Shown piece by piece: positions 24,328 to 34,776 of a stretch of DNA of 64,000 bases. The first letter of the stretch is position 1. Every line of letters starts with the position of its first letter. The translations under genes were made by a program, and so were the position numbers. The stretch lies in contig NZ_BOOF01000042.1 in assembly GCF_016863095.1 (NCBI RefSeq), positions 41,125-105,124 of the forward strand, read 5' to 3'. The stretch is from Microbispora siamensis (GTDB taxonomy: Bacteria; Actinomycetota; Actinomycetes; Streptosporangiales; Streptosporangiaceae). The notes under the pieces are model-generated. The model saw only the letters and a list, made by a program, of their open reading frames with translations. It did no database searches and had not been told where the DNA came from.

Positions 24328-24549
24328 CGTTGCTTTGAGGGCCGCTCCGCCCGCAGTGGGTATGACCTGGACAGGAGGCATGCGCAATGACCGTCCGAAA
24401 CCCGCGTAGTCGCTTCGGAAGTGTCGCCGGGATCTTCCCTGGGTATCGTGATGCCACGTGAGTGAGCGAGCCTTCAGCAGACGGTCCAGGACGTGGGGCC
24501 GGTCCGGCCCATCGGTTCCCGGGATCCGGGGTGAGGTGGAGGAGGCCTC

Positions 24550-25434
24550 GTGAGCACGCCACGGTTCCTGACCCTCCCTCCGGGTGTCAGCAGTGAGCAG
24601 ATCGAAACGCCGCTGGGCTCGTTCGCGGCTCTCGAAGCGCTTCCGGTCAGCGGTGTCCCCGAGCGCTGGCCCGCCCTTCTCGTCCCCGGTTTCACGGGGT
24701 CGAAGGAGGACTTCATCGCCGTGCTGCAGACGCTCGCGCAGGCCGGCCGCAGGGTGATCGCGGTCGACATGCGCGGGCAGTACGAGACGCCGGGCCCGGA
24801 CGATCCGTCGGCGTACTCGTGCGCGGCCCTCGGCGCGGACATCGACGCGATCGCCGCGGTGGTCGGCCAGGGCGAGCCGGTCCACCTGCTGGGACACTCC
24901 TTCGGCGGGCTGGTCGCCCGCGAGACGGCGCTGAACGGCACCGCCAAGCTCGCGTCGCTCACGCTCATGAGCTCGGGGCCCGCGGGCATCGTCGGGCCGC
25001 GGGAGCGGATGGGCCGGGTCATGCTGGCCGAGCTTCCGGAGTACGGCCTCGACTACATGTGGTCGAACCGGATGGAGCCCGAGGCGCTGGCGGCGGGCGT
25101 CCCCGACGACATCGTCGCGTTCCTGCGCAAGCGGCTGCTCGCCAACCACCCCACCGGTCTCGTGGCGATGGCGCACGAGGTCCTGGGCGCGTCCGACCGC
25201 TGTGCGGAGCTGGCCGGGTGCGGGCTCGACCTCCTGGTCCTGTACGGCGAGCACGACGACGGCTGGCCGCCGCTGCTGCAGGCCGAGATGGCCCGCAGGC
25301 TCGACGCCGAGTGCGTCGTGGTGCCCGGAGCGCTCCACTCGCCGGCCGTGGAGGCCCCCGAGACCACCGCGGCGGCCCTGACCCGATTCTGGAACACGGC
25401 GGAGAGCCGGCTGCTCCAGCACCAGCACGGATGA
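24550..25434 (+). CDS. alpha/beta hydrolase
   Basis: A 294-aa product with the hydrolase fold. The oxyanion region is LLVPGFTGSKED, the nucleophile is Ser in LLGHSFGG, the acid is probably Asp in GEHDDGW and the base is His in GALHSPAV. The GTG start follows GGAGGAGG. It lies 10 bases before the DUF2236 gene, so the two are probably cotranscribed. Substrate unknown; lipolytic or ester hydrolysis is typical for the family. Confidence 0.86.
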   Translation: MSTPRFLTLPPGVSSEQIETPLGSFAALEALPVSGVPERWPALLVPGFTGSKEDFIAVLQTLAQAGRRVIAVDMRGQYETPGPDDPSAYSCAALGADIDAIAAVVGQGEPVHLLGHSFGGLVARETALNGTAKLASLTLMSSGPAGIVGPRERMGRVMLAELPEYGLDYMWSNRMEPEALAAGVPDDIVAFLRKRLLANHPTGLVAMAHEVLGASDRCAELAGCGLDLLVLYGEHDDGWPPLLQAEMARRLDAECVVVPGALHSPAVEAPETTAAALTRFWNTAESRLLQHQHG

Positions 25435-25444
25435 CCCGGTCCCC

Positions 25445-26356
25445 ATGCCCGGGACGAGCCGCCTGACCGCCCAGCCGCCGGAGTCCGCGACGTGGCTGGT
25501 CCACGTCGACCGGACCATGTGGGTGGGCGGGGTGCGCGGCCTGATGCTGCAGGCCCTGCATCCGCTGGCGATGCGGGGCGTGTGGCAGAACTCCAACTTC
25601 CGGGAGGACCCCTTCGGCCGGCTGCGCCGCACGGCGGACTTCGTGGGCCGCGTGACGTACGGCAGCCCCGAGGAGGCGGAGGAGATCGGCAGGCGGGTGC
25701 GCGCGATCCACCGGACCCTGCGCATCCGCGACCCCGACACGGGCAGGACCCACCGGGTGGACGAGCCCGAGCTGCTGCTGTGGGTGCACTGCGCGGAGGT
25801 CATGTCCTACCTGGAGGTCGTCCGCCGTGCGGGCGTCCCGATCAGCGACCGGCAGGCCGACCAGTACCTCGCGGAGCAGCGGCACAGCGCCAGGTACGTC
25901 GGGCTGCACCCGGACGACGTGCCCGGCTCCGTCGACGAGATGAACGACTACTTCGCCCGGATGCGGCCGGTCCTGCGGGTCATCCCCGAGTCGGCCGCCG
26001 CCGTGCGGTTCCTGCTCTGGCCACGCCTGCCGGAGAACATGCGCTTCCTGTCCCCGGCCAAGCCGGTCTACTTCCCGTTCGGCGCGCTGTGCTACTACAC
26101 GCTGCCCGACTGGGCCCGCCGCCTGTACGGCGCGCTACCCGAGGTGCCCCAGATCGCGGTCACGGCGGCGTTGCGGGCCTTCCGGCTGACCATGAACACG
26201 ATCCCCGACGTCGTGCACCAGCAGGTGCTGGACGACGGCACCAGGGCCATGCTGCGGGCCTCGCGCGAGCGCCTGGGCGCCGCCGGATACGACGTCGGCA
26301 AGGGCCTCAGGGCGCTGGTCGATCCTCGCCGCCGTCCCGGCCGTACGACGGGCTGA
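25445..26356 (+). CDS. DUF2236 / MpaB-like oxygenase family protein
   Basis: A 303-aa product. It has the DUF2236 signature: GLMLQALHPLAMRGV near the start, FGRLRRTADFV, and the motif HxxxVHxxVxR-like LLLWVHCAEVMSYLEVV with conserved His, matching the ER-bound oxygenase mpaB/rubber oxygenase catalytic domain. Family members bind haem through such His residues, although most bacterial members are uncharacterised. It follows the hydrolase gene by 10 bases. Its last 50 bases overlap the convergent RecB-like gene. Confidence 0.85.
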   Translation: MPGTSRLTAQPPESATWLVHVDRTMWVGGVRGLMLQALHPLAMRGVWQNSNFREDPFGRLRRTADFVGRVTYGSPEEAEEIGRRVRAIHRTLRIRDPDTGRTHRVDEPELLLWVHCAEVMSYLEVVRRAGVPISDRQADQYLAEQRHSARYVGLHPDDVPGSVDEMNDYFARMRPVLRVIPESAAAVRFLLWPRLPENMRFLSPAKPVYFPFGALCYYTLPDWARRLYGALPEVPQIAVTAALRAFRLTMNTIPDVVHQQVLDDGTRAMLRASRERLGAAGYDVGKGLRALVDPRRRPGRTTG

Positions 26357-27275
26357 CCGGCGTCTCCGCCAGGCCGTCCCAGGGGAGCCGGTCGGGGGAG
26401 GCCGCCCGCCCCTCGGGGCAGTGGCGGCGGAAGTCGCACCAGGAGCAGATGGGGCCCGGCTCGGGCGGGAACAGCCGGTCGATCTCGGGCGGCACCGCGA
26501 GCGCCCCCGCGCCGTCCTCCCGCCTCGGTGCCGGAACGGCGCCCTTCGCGCGGCCCGCCCCCGCGTTCTGAGCCCATTCGCGGTAGGCGTCGTCGGCCTC
26601 GGCCGCCTCCGTCGCGATGTCCTCGGCCCGGCGCAGGTGACGGGCGAGCGACTCGTCGGTGTGCTCCCACTCCGCGACCGTCCCGGTGGGCAGGTGGTGC
26701 AGCTCCACCCGGTGACAGGCCCGGCGCATCATGCGGGACGAGGCGATCGCGTAGACGGCCAGCGCGATCGACGAACGGGCGTCGTCGGAGGTCGGCGGGC
26801 GGCGGCCGGTCTTGTAGTCGACCACGACCAGTTCGTCCCCGCGCCGGTCCAGCCGGTCCACGCGGCCCGAGACGGCGATGACCGACGTACGCGTGGCGAC
26901 GGTGCGCTCGACGCCCACCGGCTCGTCACCCGGGTCCAGCGTGGCGACGTAGGAGGAGACCATCTCGCGGGCCCGGTCCCGCCACGTGGCCGACTGCTCC
27001 TCGTCCCTGAACCCCTCGCGGATCCAGCCGTTGGTGAGCAGCACGGCCGCCATCACCGGCGTACGCCGGTCGTACGGCTCCCGCCACCACGCGGCCAGCG
27101 CGTTGTGGACGGAGGCCCCCACGCTGTTGTGCGCCCACGGGGGCCCCTTCTGCGGAGCGGGCCGGTCGAGATAGGTGAACCGGTAGCGACGCCTGCAGTC
27201 GAGCCAGGTGTTCAGCCGCGACGGGGTGCAGGTGTAGAGCCGCCTCGGCATGCCGTCGAGGCCGAGCTGCTCCAC
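26307..27275 (-). CDS. RecB-family PD-(D/E)XK nuclease
   Basis: A 322-aa product. Nuclease residues lie in GASVHNAL (His), GRVDRLDRR (Asp) and VVDYKTGR (Asp-x-Lys). The C-terminal Cys cluster CSWCDFRRHCPEG, together with the early DCRRRYRF Cys, fits the iron-sulfur cluster of the AddB/Cas4-type RecB group. Length is typical of stand-alone actinobacterial RecB-like exonucleases. The GTG start is 4 bases after the stop of the upstream metallo-beta-lactamase-fold gene. The 3' end overlaps the opposite DUF2236 gene by 50 bases. Confidence 0.9.
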   Translation of the reverse strand: MEQLGLDGMPRRLYTCTPSRLNTWLDCRRRYRFTYLDRPAPQKGPPWAHNSVGASVHNALAAWWREPYDRRTPVMAAVLLTNGWIREGFRDEEQSATWRDRAREMVSSYVATLDPGDEPVGVERTVATRTSVIAVSGRVDRLDRRGDELVVVDYKTGRRPPTSDDARSSIALAVYAIASSRMMRRACHRVELHHLPTGTVAEWEHTDESLARHLRRAEDIATEAAEADDAYREWAQNAGAGRAKGAVPAPRREDGAGALAVPPEIDRLFPPEPGPICSWCDFRRHCPEGRAASPDRLPWDGLAETPVSPSYGRDGGEDRPAP

Positions 27276-27279
27276 GGCC

Positions 27280-27990
27280 CTACTCGTCGAGGTTCAGCTT
27301 GATGCCGGACGCCCCGGTGCCGTCCACGAGCGGCGGCGCCGATTCGGCCTCCTGGGCGCCGGTCAGCGACCCCGACAGCCAGCGGTCGAACTCGGGCTCC
27401 AGGTCGCCGATCCTGCCCTCCTCGCCGTGCGCGGGGAGCACCCTCGTCTCGTGCGGCAGCGTGAACAGCCGCTCGCCGATCGAGGTGAGCTGGTCGGCGA
27501 GCGCGGGGTACTCCCCACCGAGCTTGCCGGGGCCGTCCATGAGCAGGGTCTTGCCGGTGAAGACCGCGCCGAGGCCCTCGCAGTAGAGCGAGACGCCGCC
27601 CGGCGTGACGCCCGGCGTGGAGAGCACCTCCAGCTCGACGTCGGCCACGGAGAACAGTCCCTCGTCCTCCATGTCGATGTCGGGCCAGGTCTCCTCCCAG
27701 GTCTGCCGCCACAGGCGCTTGTCCTTGGGGTGCACGGCGATCACGGCCTCGTCCCTGGCCGCCACCTCGATCGCGGCGCCCACGTGATCGGGCAGGCCGT
27801 GGGTGCAGATGACGGCGAGGACCTCGCGGTCGCCGACCTTCTCCAGGATCTTGTCGGCGTCCCGCGCCGGGTCGATGACGATGACCTCGTCGTCGTCGCC
27901 CACGATCCAGGTGTTGTTCTCGACCTTGTGCTCGTCGCCTTCGATGTCCACCAGGCCCGAGGTCACCACTCGTTCGATGCGCGCTGTCAC
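27280..27990 (-). CDS. metallo-beta-lactamase-fold protein with degraded metal site
   Basis: A 236-aa product with the overall MBL-fold order (NNTWIVGDDDEVIVIDP, then ICTH, LSTPGVTPGGVSLY, VFTGKTLL, VLPAHGEE). The metal ligands are eroded, however. HxHxDH reads HGLPDH (second His lost), the usual PGHTPG reads PGVTPG, and GDTL reads GKTL. Two zinc ions are therefore unlikely to bind normally. It may bind a ligand without hydrolysis or use fewer metals (inference). It is probably in one operon with the RecB-like gene. Confidence 0.85.
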   Translation of the reverse strand: MTARIERVVTSGLVDIEGDEHKVENNTWIVGDDDEVIVIDPARDADKILEKVGDREVLAVICTHGLPDHVGAAIEVAARDEAVIAVHPKDKRLWRQTWEETWPDIDMEDEGLFSVADVELEVLSTPGVTPGGVSLYCEGLGAVFTGKTLLMDGPGKLGGEYPALADQLTSIGERLFTLPHETRVLPAHGEEGRIGDLEPEFDRWLSGSLTGAQEAESAPPLVDGTGASGIKLNLDE

Positions 27991-28031
27991 GGCTCAGAAC
28001 CTTACTATCCCTCGCGGATCCAGCCCGCCGT

Positions 28032-28676
28032 TCAGACATCCCCGTCGAGGCGCGGCGAGAAGGCGCCGAAGGGCAGGTCGAGCGCCTGGTCCTGGTCCCG
28101 CAGGTCGCGCAGCGACAGGTTGGCCAGCGCGATGAAGCAGCCGGCCTCGACCGGCCAGGCGACCGTCCACAGCCAGTTGCCGAGGGCCTCGCCCACGTAG
28201 ACGGCCCGGTCTCCCGGCACTCCCCGCCCCGCGCACCACAGCGCCGTCGGATGGCCGCGCGCGTCGATCTTGGCGTGCGGGGGCCCGGCGTCGAAGCCGG
28301 CTCCGGGGTCCGGGCCCGGCAGCCCGGCGTACGCGGCGCCGAGACCGATGCCGGGTTCCTCTGCGATGAGCAGCATGTCGGCGGGACCGTGGGTGACCGA
28401 CGGACCGGAGAGGGCGACGACGCTCGCCCTCGTGCCGGTGCGCTCGTCACCCACCTCGGCGAAGCCCGTCACCAGCCATCCGGAAGGCAGTGGCCACGGC
28501 AGCCAGACGGGCACCCTGGCCGCCTCGCACAGGGCCTCCAGAGCGGCCTGCGAGGGCCGCCGGGGCGGCTGGAAGGGCAGGACGTCCCCGTGGGCGGCGC
28601 ATCTCCAGGAACTCGACCAGACGTTCGGTTCGTGTAGCGGCCCGAAGCACCGCGGACATGTTGGCGCGGTTCTCAC
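28032..28676 (-). CDS. DUF6758-like hypothetical protein
   Basis: A 214-aa product beginning with an N-terminal zinc-ribbon-like segment (CPRCFGPLHEP and SSWRCAAHG). PVWLPWPLPSGWLVTGF follows and then a mixed alpha/beta body with NWLWTVAWPVEAGCF. This pattern matches the DUF6758 proteins of streptomycetes, which have no known function. The start is GTG at 28676 with no good ribosome site; it may be leaderless. It is divergent from the Nudix gene. Confidence 0.82.
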   Translation of the reverse strand: MRTAPTCPRCFGPLHEPNVWSSSWRCAAHGDVLPFQPPRRPSQAALEALCEAARVPVWLPWPLPSGWLVTGFAEVGDERTGTRASVVALSGPSVTHGPADMLLIAEEPGIGLGAAYAGLPGPDPGAGFDAGPPHAKIDARGHPTALWCAGRGVPGDRAVYVGEALGNWLWTVAWPVEAGCFIALANLSLRDLRDQDQALDLPFGAFSPRLDGDV

Positions 28677-28748
28677 AAATATTCACGGTGCTTCCGTGAT
28701 GTCCGTACGTCAAGAGTCTGCCCGTTATCTAGTCGTAATCTTGGTGAT

Positions 28749-29130
<382 letters not shown>

Positions 29131-29144
<14 letters not shown>

Positions 29145-32100
29145 CCGTGCTGCGCCAGATCGTCAGATGGTCGTCGGCGTAGCCGGCCGACCTGCCGATG
29201 GCCACGACCCGGTCGCCGGAGACCGCCACCGCGCCGAGCCACTGCGCCCCCTGGCCGCCGAGGCCGTCCTGCGTGAGTGTCCGGCGCGACCAGTCCAGCC
29301 CGTCCTCGGACACCCAGGCGGCGCTGTCGGCCTCGCCGCCGTCCGCGGGCGACCGGTGCGATCCGACGGCGACCAGTCCCCGCCCTGTCGCCGTCACGTC
29401 GAGGACCGAGGCGGCGGCGTCGGCGGGCAGCGTGCCGTACTCCCAGCTCGCGCCGTCGTCGGTGGACAGCGCGGAGAACGGGCGGGGGCCGTCCTCGGTC
29501 ATCGCGGTGCCGACGGCCACCACGCCGGCCTCGGTCGCGACCACGTGGCGCAGCCCGGCCGAGGTGGTGTCCGGCGGCAGGACCCGGCCGCGGGCGTTCC
29601 AGTTGAGCCCGTCGGAGGAGACCCAGACCACCCCCGTCTCGCGGTCGGCGGTGCCCGACCCGCCGACGGCCATGAACCCGTCGCGCGTCGCCGTGACGTC
29701 GTAGAGGCGCACCCCAGCCCCTCCGGCCGGCATGCTGCCCGGCGCGGAACGGGTGAACCGCTTGAGGTCGGGGCTGAACCACAGGGCGGGCAGCGTCCCG
29801 GTGGCGGACCGGTCCTCCCCCGCCAGCACGTAGCCCTTCGGACCGGCGGCCACCACGCCCGGCGCGAGCAGGAAGTGGCCCGCGGGCACCTCGATCGCCG
29901 GACCGGGCCGCCAGTTCTTCCCGTCGGCCGAGGTGACCAGCAGCGGCCGGGTCACCGCCGGGTCGGTCGTCGTGCTGCCGACGGCGAGCCATCCCTTTGG
30001 GCCGTGCGCGACGCCGCTGAGCGCCTGGCGTCCCGGCCCGCCCAGCAGGTCGGGGAACGGCGCGTCCTTCCAGTTGGCCCCGTTGTTGCCGCTCGTCCAG
30101 ATCGCGGCGTCGCCGTTGGCCGCGCCCACGGCCACGAACGTGCCGCCGGAGGCGGCGACGTCCGAGGTGTCCCTGGCGAGCCGGTTGAGCCCGGCGATCT
30201 CCTTGAGCGGCACGGTGTGCGCCGCCTCGCCCTTCCCCGCGGTGATCAGCACGGGGAGGTTCTCCACGTCGCCGGGCCCGCGCTTGTCGCCGCCCGCCAC
30301 GAGGACTCCGGCGTCGGTGATGGCCAGCCCGCGCAGCGTCCCGGGGATCCCGCCGAGGTCGGCGCTCCTGGTCCACTTGCGCCCGTCCTGGCTGGTGTAG
30401 ACGGCGTACCGTTCCCAGGCCGACTCGGCGACCGCCGCCACGCCCGCCGCCGACGCGGCCAGGCCGCGCACGCCCGTCCCCTCCGCGCCGAGCGGCCCTA
30501 TCGTGCCGCACTGGGTCCAGTCGGCGCCCTCGGGCGAGCAGTAGACCCGGACCTCGCCCTCGTCCGACTTCTGCCGGGTGGGCACGAGCACGAAGCCCTT
30601 CTTGGTCACGGCCAGCGCCCCTGGCTCCGCTCGTACGTCCGCCAGGGCCGCGGCCGTGCGCAACCAGGTGCGGCCGCCGTCGTCGGAGCGCAGGACGACC
30701 GAGATCGAGTCGCCCGACCCCTGATTACCGGAGCCGGGATCGGCGAGCGCCACCACCCGGTCGCCCCGGGCGGCCACCGCCCGCATCGCCCTGACCTTGT
30801 CGGGGGTGCCGATCTGGTCGGTGTCCACCCTCGTCCAGCCGACGCCGTCGGGTGACACCCAGGCGACCGGACCCGCCGTGCCGTCCCGCAGGGTCGTGGC
30901 GCCCACGGCGAGGAAGCCGGTCGCGGTCCGCGCCACGTCGGTGATCCTGTCCTGGCTCCAGAACGCGGTGAGCCGGGCGGGGTCCACCGCGGTCCAGGAC
31001 CGGCCGTCGGAGGAGACCCACATGCCGCGCGCGGCCGGGCCCGCGGAGCCGGGCGCGTCGGTCCCGACGGCGAGCCAGCGGCCGTCGCCGCCCGCCACCC
31101 TGCCGACCGCCCCCGGCGCGGACTCGTACCCCGGGGCGTCGGCGACCCGGCCCGTCTGCCAGTGCGCGCCGCCGTCGGCGGACACGAGGAACAGCGGCCG
31201 GGCGAGCGGGCTGGTCGTGTCGCTGCCGGCCGCCACCACCGTCGCGCCGGCCGCCGCGAACGCGTTGAGCACCTGGCTGGAGCCGTTGCCCGGCAGCCCG
31301 GGCGCCGAGAACGCCGCGTCGCCCGACTGGCCGTCACCGGCGGCGAGGCGCAGCCCTGCCGTGGACGGGCCGCCGGCCCACCTGACGACGGCCACGCCCA
31401 GCACGGCTGCCGCGACGAGGACCAGGGCGATCACCGCAGGAGCGACCAGCCGGGCGAACCGCGTGGGTAAGCGCGGGGGGAACCGCCGGACCGGTAGCAC
31501 CCGCCTGTGGCGGCGTCCGCCGCCCGGACGGGGCGGGCCGGCGGCCACGAGCACGTCGGGCCGGGCGGGGCGGCCCCCCGGCGGACGCCCGATGCGCTCG
31601 ACCGGCTCGACCGGCGGCTCGTCGTGCTCGGGCTCGACCGGGATCTCGGGGCTCAAGCGGATGCCGCCGGACTCCCCCAGGCCGTGACGCGAGGCGGGCT
31701 CGGGCGGCGTGTGCGCCCACACGTGCTCCCCGCGCTCGCCGTGGTCCTGCTCGCCGTGGTCCTGCCGGTCCTGCTCGCGCAGCGGCCCCGAGGGAGGGGT
31801 GTCGATCTCGGGAGCGCCGGGCCCGTCCGGGTTCTCTCGGGGGATCTGGGCACGCCGCCGCCGCGGCGGGCCCGAGGCGACCAGCTTGTCCGGCCGGTTC
31901 ACGATCCGGCGACGCCGGCCCTCCTCCTGCCCGGGAGACTCCTGTGCGGTGAACTCCCCCGGCGACCTGGCACCCTCGCCATGCCAGGTCGCCGGGGCGT
32001 CCGCGGGGCCGGGCGGGCCGGTCGCGCCGCGGTCGCCGGGCTCGCCGGGGTCCTCGGGACTCCGGCCGCCGGAGCGGCTGTGGCGCGGTTCGCCCGTCCC

Positions 32101-32493
32101 GTGCGGCCCCGTCCCGTACGGCGCCGCGTACGGCCTGCGGCCGGTCCTGGGCCCGCGGTCGCGCGGTGCCGCCCGCTCCGGCCCGTCGCCTGCGTCCGTT
32201 CCGGGGCGCGGGGCCCAGATGCCGCCGGGTAACTGTGTGCCGCCGGGTAAGTCCGGGTCGGCCGAGTCCGGGTCGGCGATCTTGCGGTAGGGCCGGGTGT
32301 CCTCGTCGTCTCCCGGCTCGCCCGTGTCGTCCGGCACCGCGTCATCGGGAGCTGCGTCGTCAGGAATTGGGGCGGCGAACGGAGGCATCGCCCACGGAGA
32401 CGGGCCGGGCGGCCGGTGGTGCAGCTCCGGCGGGGGCACGGAGGAGGGTTCGCCGTCGCGTCGACGGTCGCGCTCGTGGGGGCCCGAGGCCAC
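29131..32493 (-). CDS. large membrane-anchored beta-propeller (sialidase/BNR-like) protein
   Basis: A 1,120-aa product. Residues 1-340 are disordered, rich in Pro, Gly, Asp and Arg, with two nearly repeated NRPDKLVASGPPRRRR and RPDVLVAAGPPRPGGG motifs. One membrane helix follows at about 350-372 (VIALVLVAAAVLGVAVV). The remaining 740 residues are repeated Trp/Asp-box-like blades (SPDGVGWTRV, SSDGRSWTAV, TSQDGRKWTR, SEDGLDWSRR), typical of propellers related to exo-sialidases and photosynthesis-stability factors. No sialidase catalytic set is evident. Probably an extracellular binding platform with a long cytoplasmic tail. The GTG start follows GGAGGAGG. Confidence 0.85.
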
Positions 32494-32628
32494 GCTCAGT
32501 ACCTCCTCCCCGGAGAGGTCAATCCGGACCGTTCCACCTGTGGTACGGCAAAGCGATCACAGTGATACCCCATCACGGATCCAGAGCAACACGGGAAAAG
32601 CGTGGGGGCCATACCTCTCTAGTGAGAT

Positions 32629-33774
32629 TTATCGGGAGAGGGTCTGAATTGCCCACTTTCGGGCGATTATCAGCACGCCGATGCCGAAAACCGCGAACTG
32701 GACGGCCGATCCGATCAGCGCCTCCCAGGGCACCTCGCCCTGTTCCATCGCGCTCCCCATGTCCCCCGAGGCCGCGACGACTCCGAACGCCACGATGTTG
32801 TTGGTCGCGTGCAGGGCGATCGGCGCCTCCAGTCCGCCGGTGCGGACCGCCAGCCACCCCATGAGCATGCCGAACGCGAAGACGTAGGCGATCCCCCAGC
32901 CCGTGTAGCCGTGCGAGGCGGCGAAGGCCGCCGCGCCCACCAGGATCGCCGGCCACGGATTGCGCAGGTACGCCCCGAACCCCTGGATGATCCACCCGCG
33001 ATAGGCGTACTCCTCCGCCGCCGACTGGAACGGCACCAGCAGCAGGATCACGATGACGGCCGGGAGGAACTGCTCCCAGCCCGCCCAGCGGAATCCGGGA
33101 TCCACCCCGGCGGACATCAGCGTCCCCGCCTCGACCGCCTGGCCGAGCACGACCGACACCAGCGCGACCAGCAGGCAGGCCCCCAGCCACCGCCACCGCA
33201 GCCGCAGGGCCACCGACGACAGCGACCCCGGCGGTCTTCGCTGGAACAGCCAGGCCGCGCCGAGCACCAGCGGCAGCAGCAGCGCGATGACCCCCAGCTG
33301 GAACCCGAGGTCGAGGACGGGATCGGCGAACAGCCGGGTCCCCGTCCGCACCATGGGCACGCCGGTGACCAGCGAGACCACGAAGGCCACCAGGCCGACG
33401 GCGATCGAGAGCGCCAGGAAGGCCACGATGATCGCCGCCGTGCCGAGGATCGGCCGCCACCAGCGGTGCAACGGCGTACGGGCCAGGCGGTCGTAACGGG
33501 TGCCGGGCGGGGGCGGGACGTCCCAGCGGGTACGCGGGGGCGGCCCCCACGCATACGGCTGTGCGTACGGCCCCGGATACGGCCCCGGATATGACCACTG
33601 CGGCTGGGCCGCGGGGTGTGGCGGCGGCTGTGGCAGCGGCTGCGGCGGACCGGCCGGCCAGGCGGTCCCGCCCGCGTACGGCCCGGGCGCCAGGTAGGGA
33701 CCGGGCATCTGGTTCGGGCCGGCGGCCTGATCCGGGCCCGGTGTCCGGGCCGGATCCGGCTGTGGTTCGTTCAT
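32629..33774 (-). CDS. CPBP family intramembrane glutamic protease
   Basis: A 381-aa product. A Pro/Tyr/Gly-rich cytoplasmic tail (1-95) is followed by seven to eight membrane helices. The CPBP (Rce1-like) motifs are AAEEYAYRGW (EExxxR), FAASHG and ALHATNN, all present. Such proteases process prenylated or bacteriocin-like peptides, or act on membrane proteins; the substrate here is unknown. The disordered tail is longer than usual and resembles that of neighbouring actinomycete membrane proteins. Confidence 0.92.
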   Translation of the reverse strand: MNEPQPDPARTPGPDQAAGPNQMPGPYLAPGPYAGGTAWPAGPPQPLPQPPPHPAAQPQWSYPGPYPGPYAQPYAWGPPPRTRWDVPPPPGTRYDRLARTPLHRWWRPILGTAAIIVAFLALSIAVGLVAFVVSLVTGVPMVRTGTRLFADPVLDLGFQLGVIALLLPLVLGAAWLFQRRPPGSLSSVALRLRWRWLGACLLVALVSVVLGQAVEAGTLMSAGVDPGFRWAGWEQFLPAVIVILLLVPFQSAAEEYAYRGWIIQGFGAYLRNPWPAILVGAAAFAASHGYTGWGIAYVFAFGMLMGWLAVRTGGLEAPIALHATNNIVAFGVVAASGDMGSAMEQGEVPWEALIGSAVQFAVFGIGVLIIARKWAIQTLSR

Positions 33775-33802
33775 GTGTCCATTCTTCGCGTACCGCGGGC
33801 GA

Positions 33803-34741
33803 TCAGCTGGGCGGGGTGAAGGAGCCGGACCGGGGAAGGCCGGCGGCGCGGCCCTTGGCCGCCACCACCAGGGCCATCTTCCGCGACGCCTCGTCGATCA
33901 TCTCGTCCCCCAGCATGACCGCGCCCCGCTTCTCGACCGTCGTGTAGTACTCGTACGCGTCGAGGATGAGCTCGGCGTGGTCGTAGTCCTCCTGGGACGG
34001 CGAGAACACCTCGTTGGCCGCATCCACCTGCGACGGGTGGAGCACCCACTTGCCGTCGAACCCCAGGGCGGCCGACCGCATCGCCACCCGGCGGAAGCCG
34101 TCCAGGTCGCGGATCTGCAGGTATGGCCCGTCGATCGCCTGGAGGCCGTGCGCGCGGGCGGCCATCAGGATGCGCATCAGGATGTAGTGGTAGGCGTCCC
34201 CCTCGCCGTACCCGGGGGGCTGCTCGCCCACGACGAGCGTCCGCATGCCGATCGAGGCCATGAAGTCGGCCGGTCCGAAGACCAGCGTCTCCAGCCGGGG
34301 CGAGGAGGCGGCGATGTCGTCCGCGTTGACGAGGCCCCTGGCGTCCTCGATCTGCGCCTCGATGCCGATGCCGCCCTCGGGCAGGCCGGTGGCCCGCTCG
34401 ATCTGGCCGAGGAGGGTGTCGAGCCAGGCCACGTGGGAGGCGTCCGCGACCTTCGGCAGCATGAGGCAGTCGAGCCGGTCGCCGGCGCCTTCGACCACCT
34501 CGATGACGTCCCGGTAGGTCCAGCGGGTGGTGAGGTCGTTGACCCGGACGACGACCGTCTTCCCCGTCCAGTCGCCCTCCCTGAGCGCGGCGACGACGTT
34601 GCGGCGCGCCTCGTCCTTGGCGCCGGGGGCGACGGAGTCCTCCAGGTCGAGGAAGACCTCGTCGGCGGCGAGGCCCTGGGCCTTCTCCAGGAAACGAGGG
34701 TTGCTGCCGGGCACCGCCAGGCAGGAACGTCGAGCGCGCAT
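33803..34741 (-). CDS. HpcH/HpaI aldolase / citrate lyase beta-like (CitE family)
   Basis: A 312-aa product of the CitE-like TIM-barrel family: SCLAVPGSNPRFLEKA, DEVFLDLEDSVAPGAKDEAR with the metal-binding acidic residues, a second metal site at the EAQIEDARGLVN segment, and DGKWVLHPSQVDAANEVF. Members cleave or hydrolyse malyl-, methylmalyl- or citramalyl-CoA in the cytoplasm. No CitD/CitF subunits are nearby, so it is likely a stand-alone CoA-ester lyase. I chose the ATG at 34741; a GTG two codons upstream is possible. Confidence 0.9.
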   Translation of the reverse strand: MRARRSCLAVPGSNPRFLEKAQGLAADEVFLDLEDSVAPGAKDEARRNVVAALREGDWTGKTVVVRVNDLTTRWTYRDVIEVVEGAGDRLDCLMLPKVADASHVAWLDTLLGQIERATGLPEGGIGIEAQIEDARGLVNADDIAASSPRLETLVFGPADFMASIGMRTLVVGEQPPGYGEGDAYHYILMRILMAARAHGLQAIDGPYLQIRDLDGFRRVAMRSAALGFDGKWVLHPSQVDAANEVFSPSQEDYDHAELILDAYEYYTTVEKRGAVMLGDEMIDEASRKMALVVAAKGRAAGLPRSGSFTPPS

Positions 34742-34776
34742 GGGCACACCGTAGCGCGGTGAATAAGCTCTTACTC

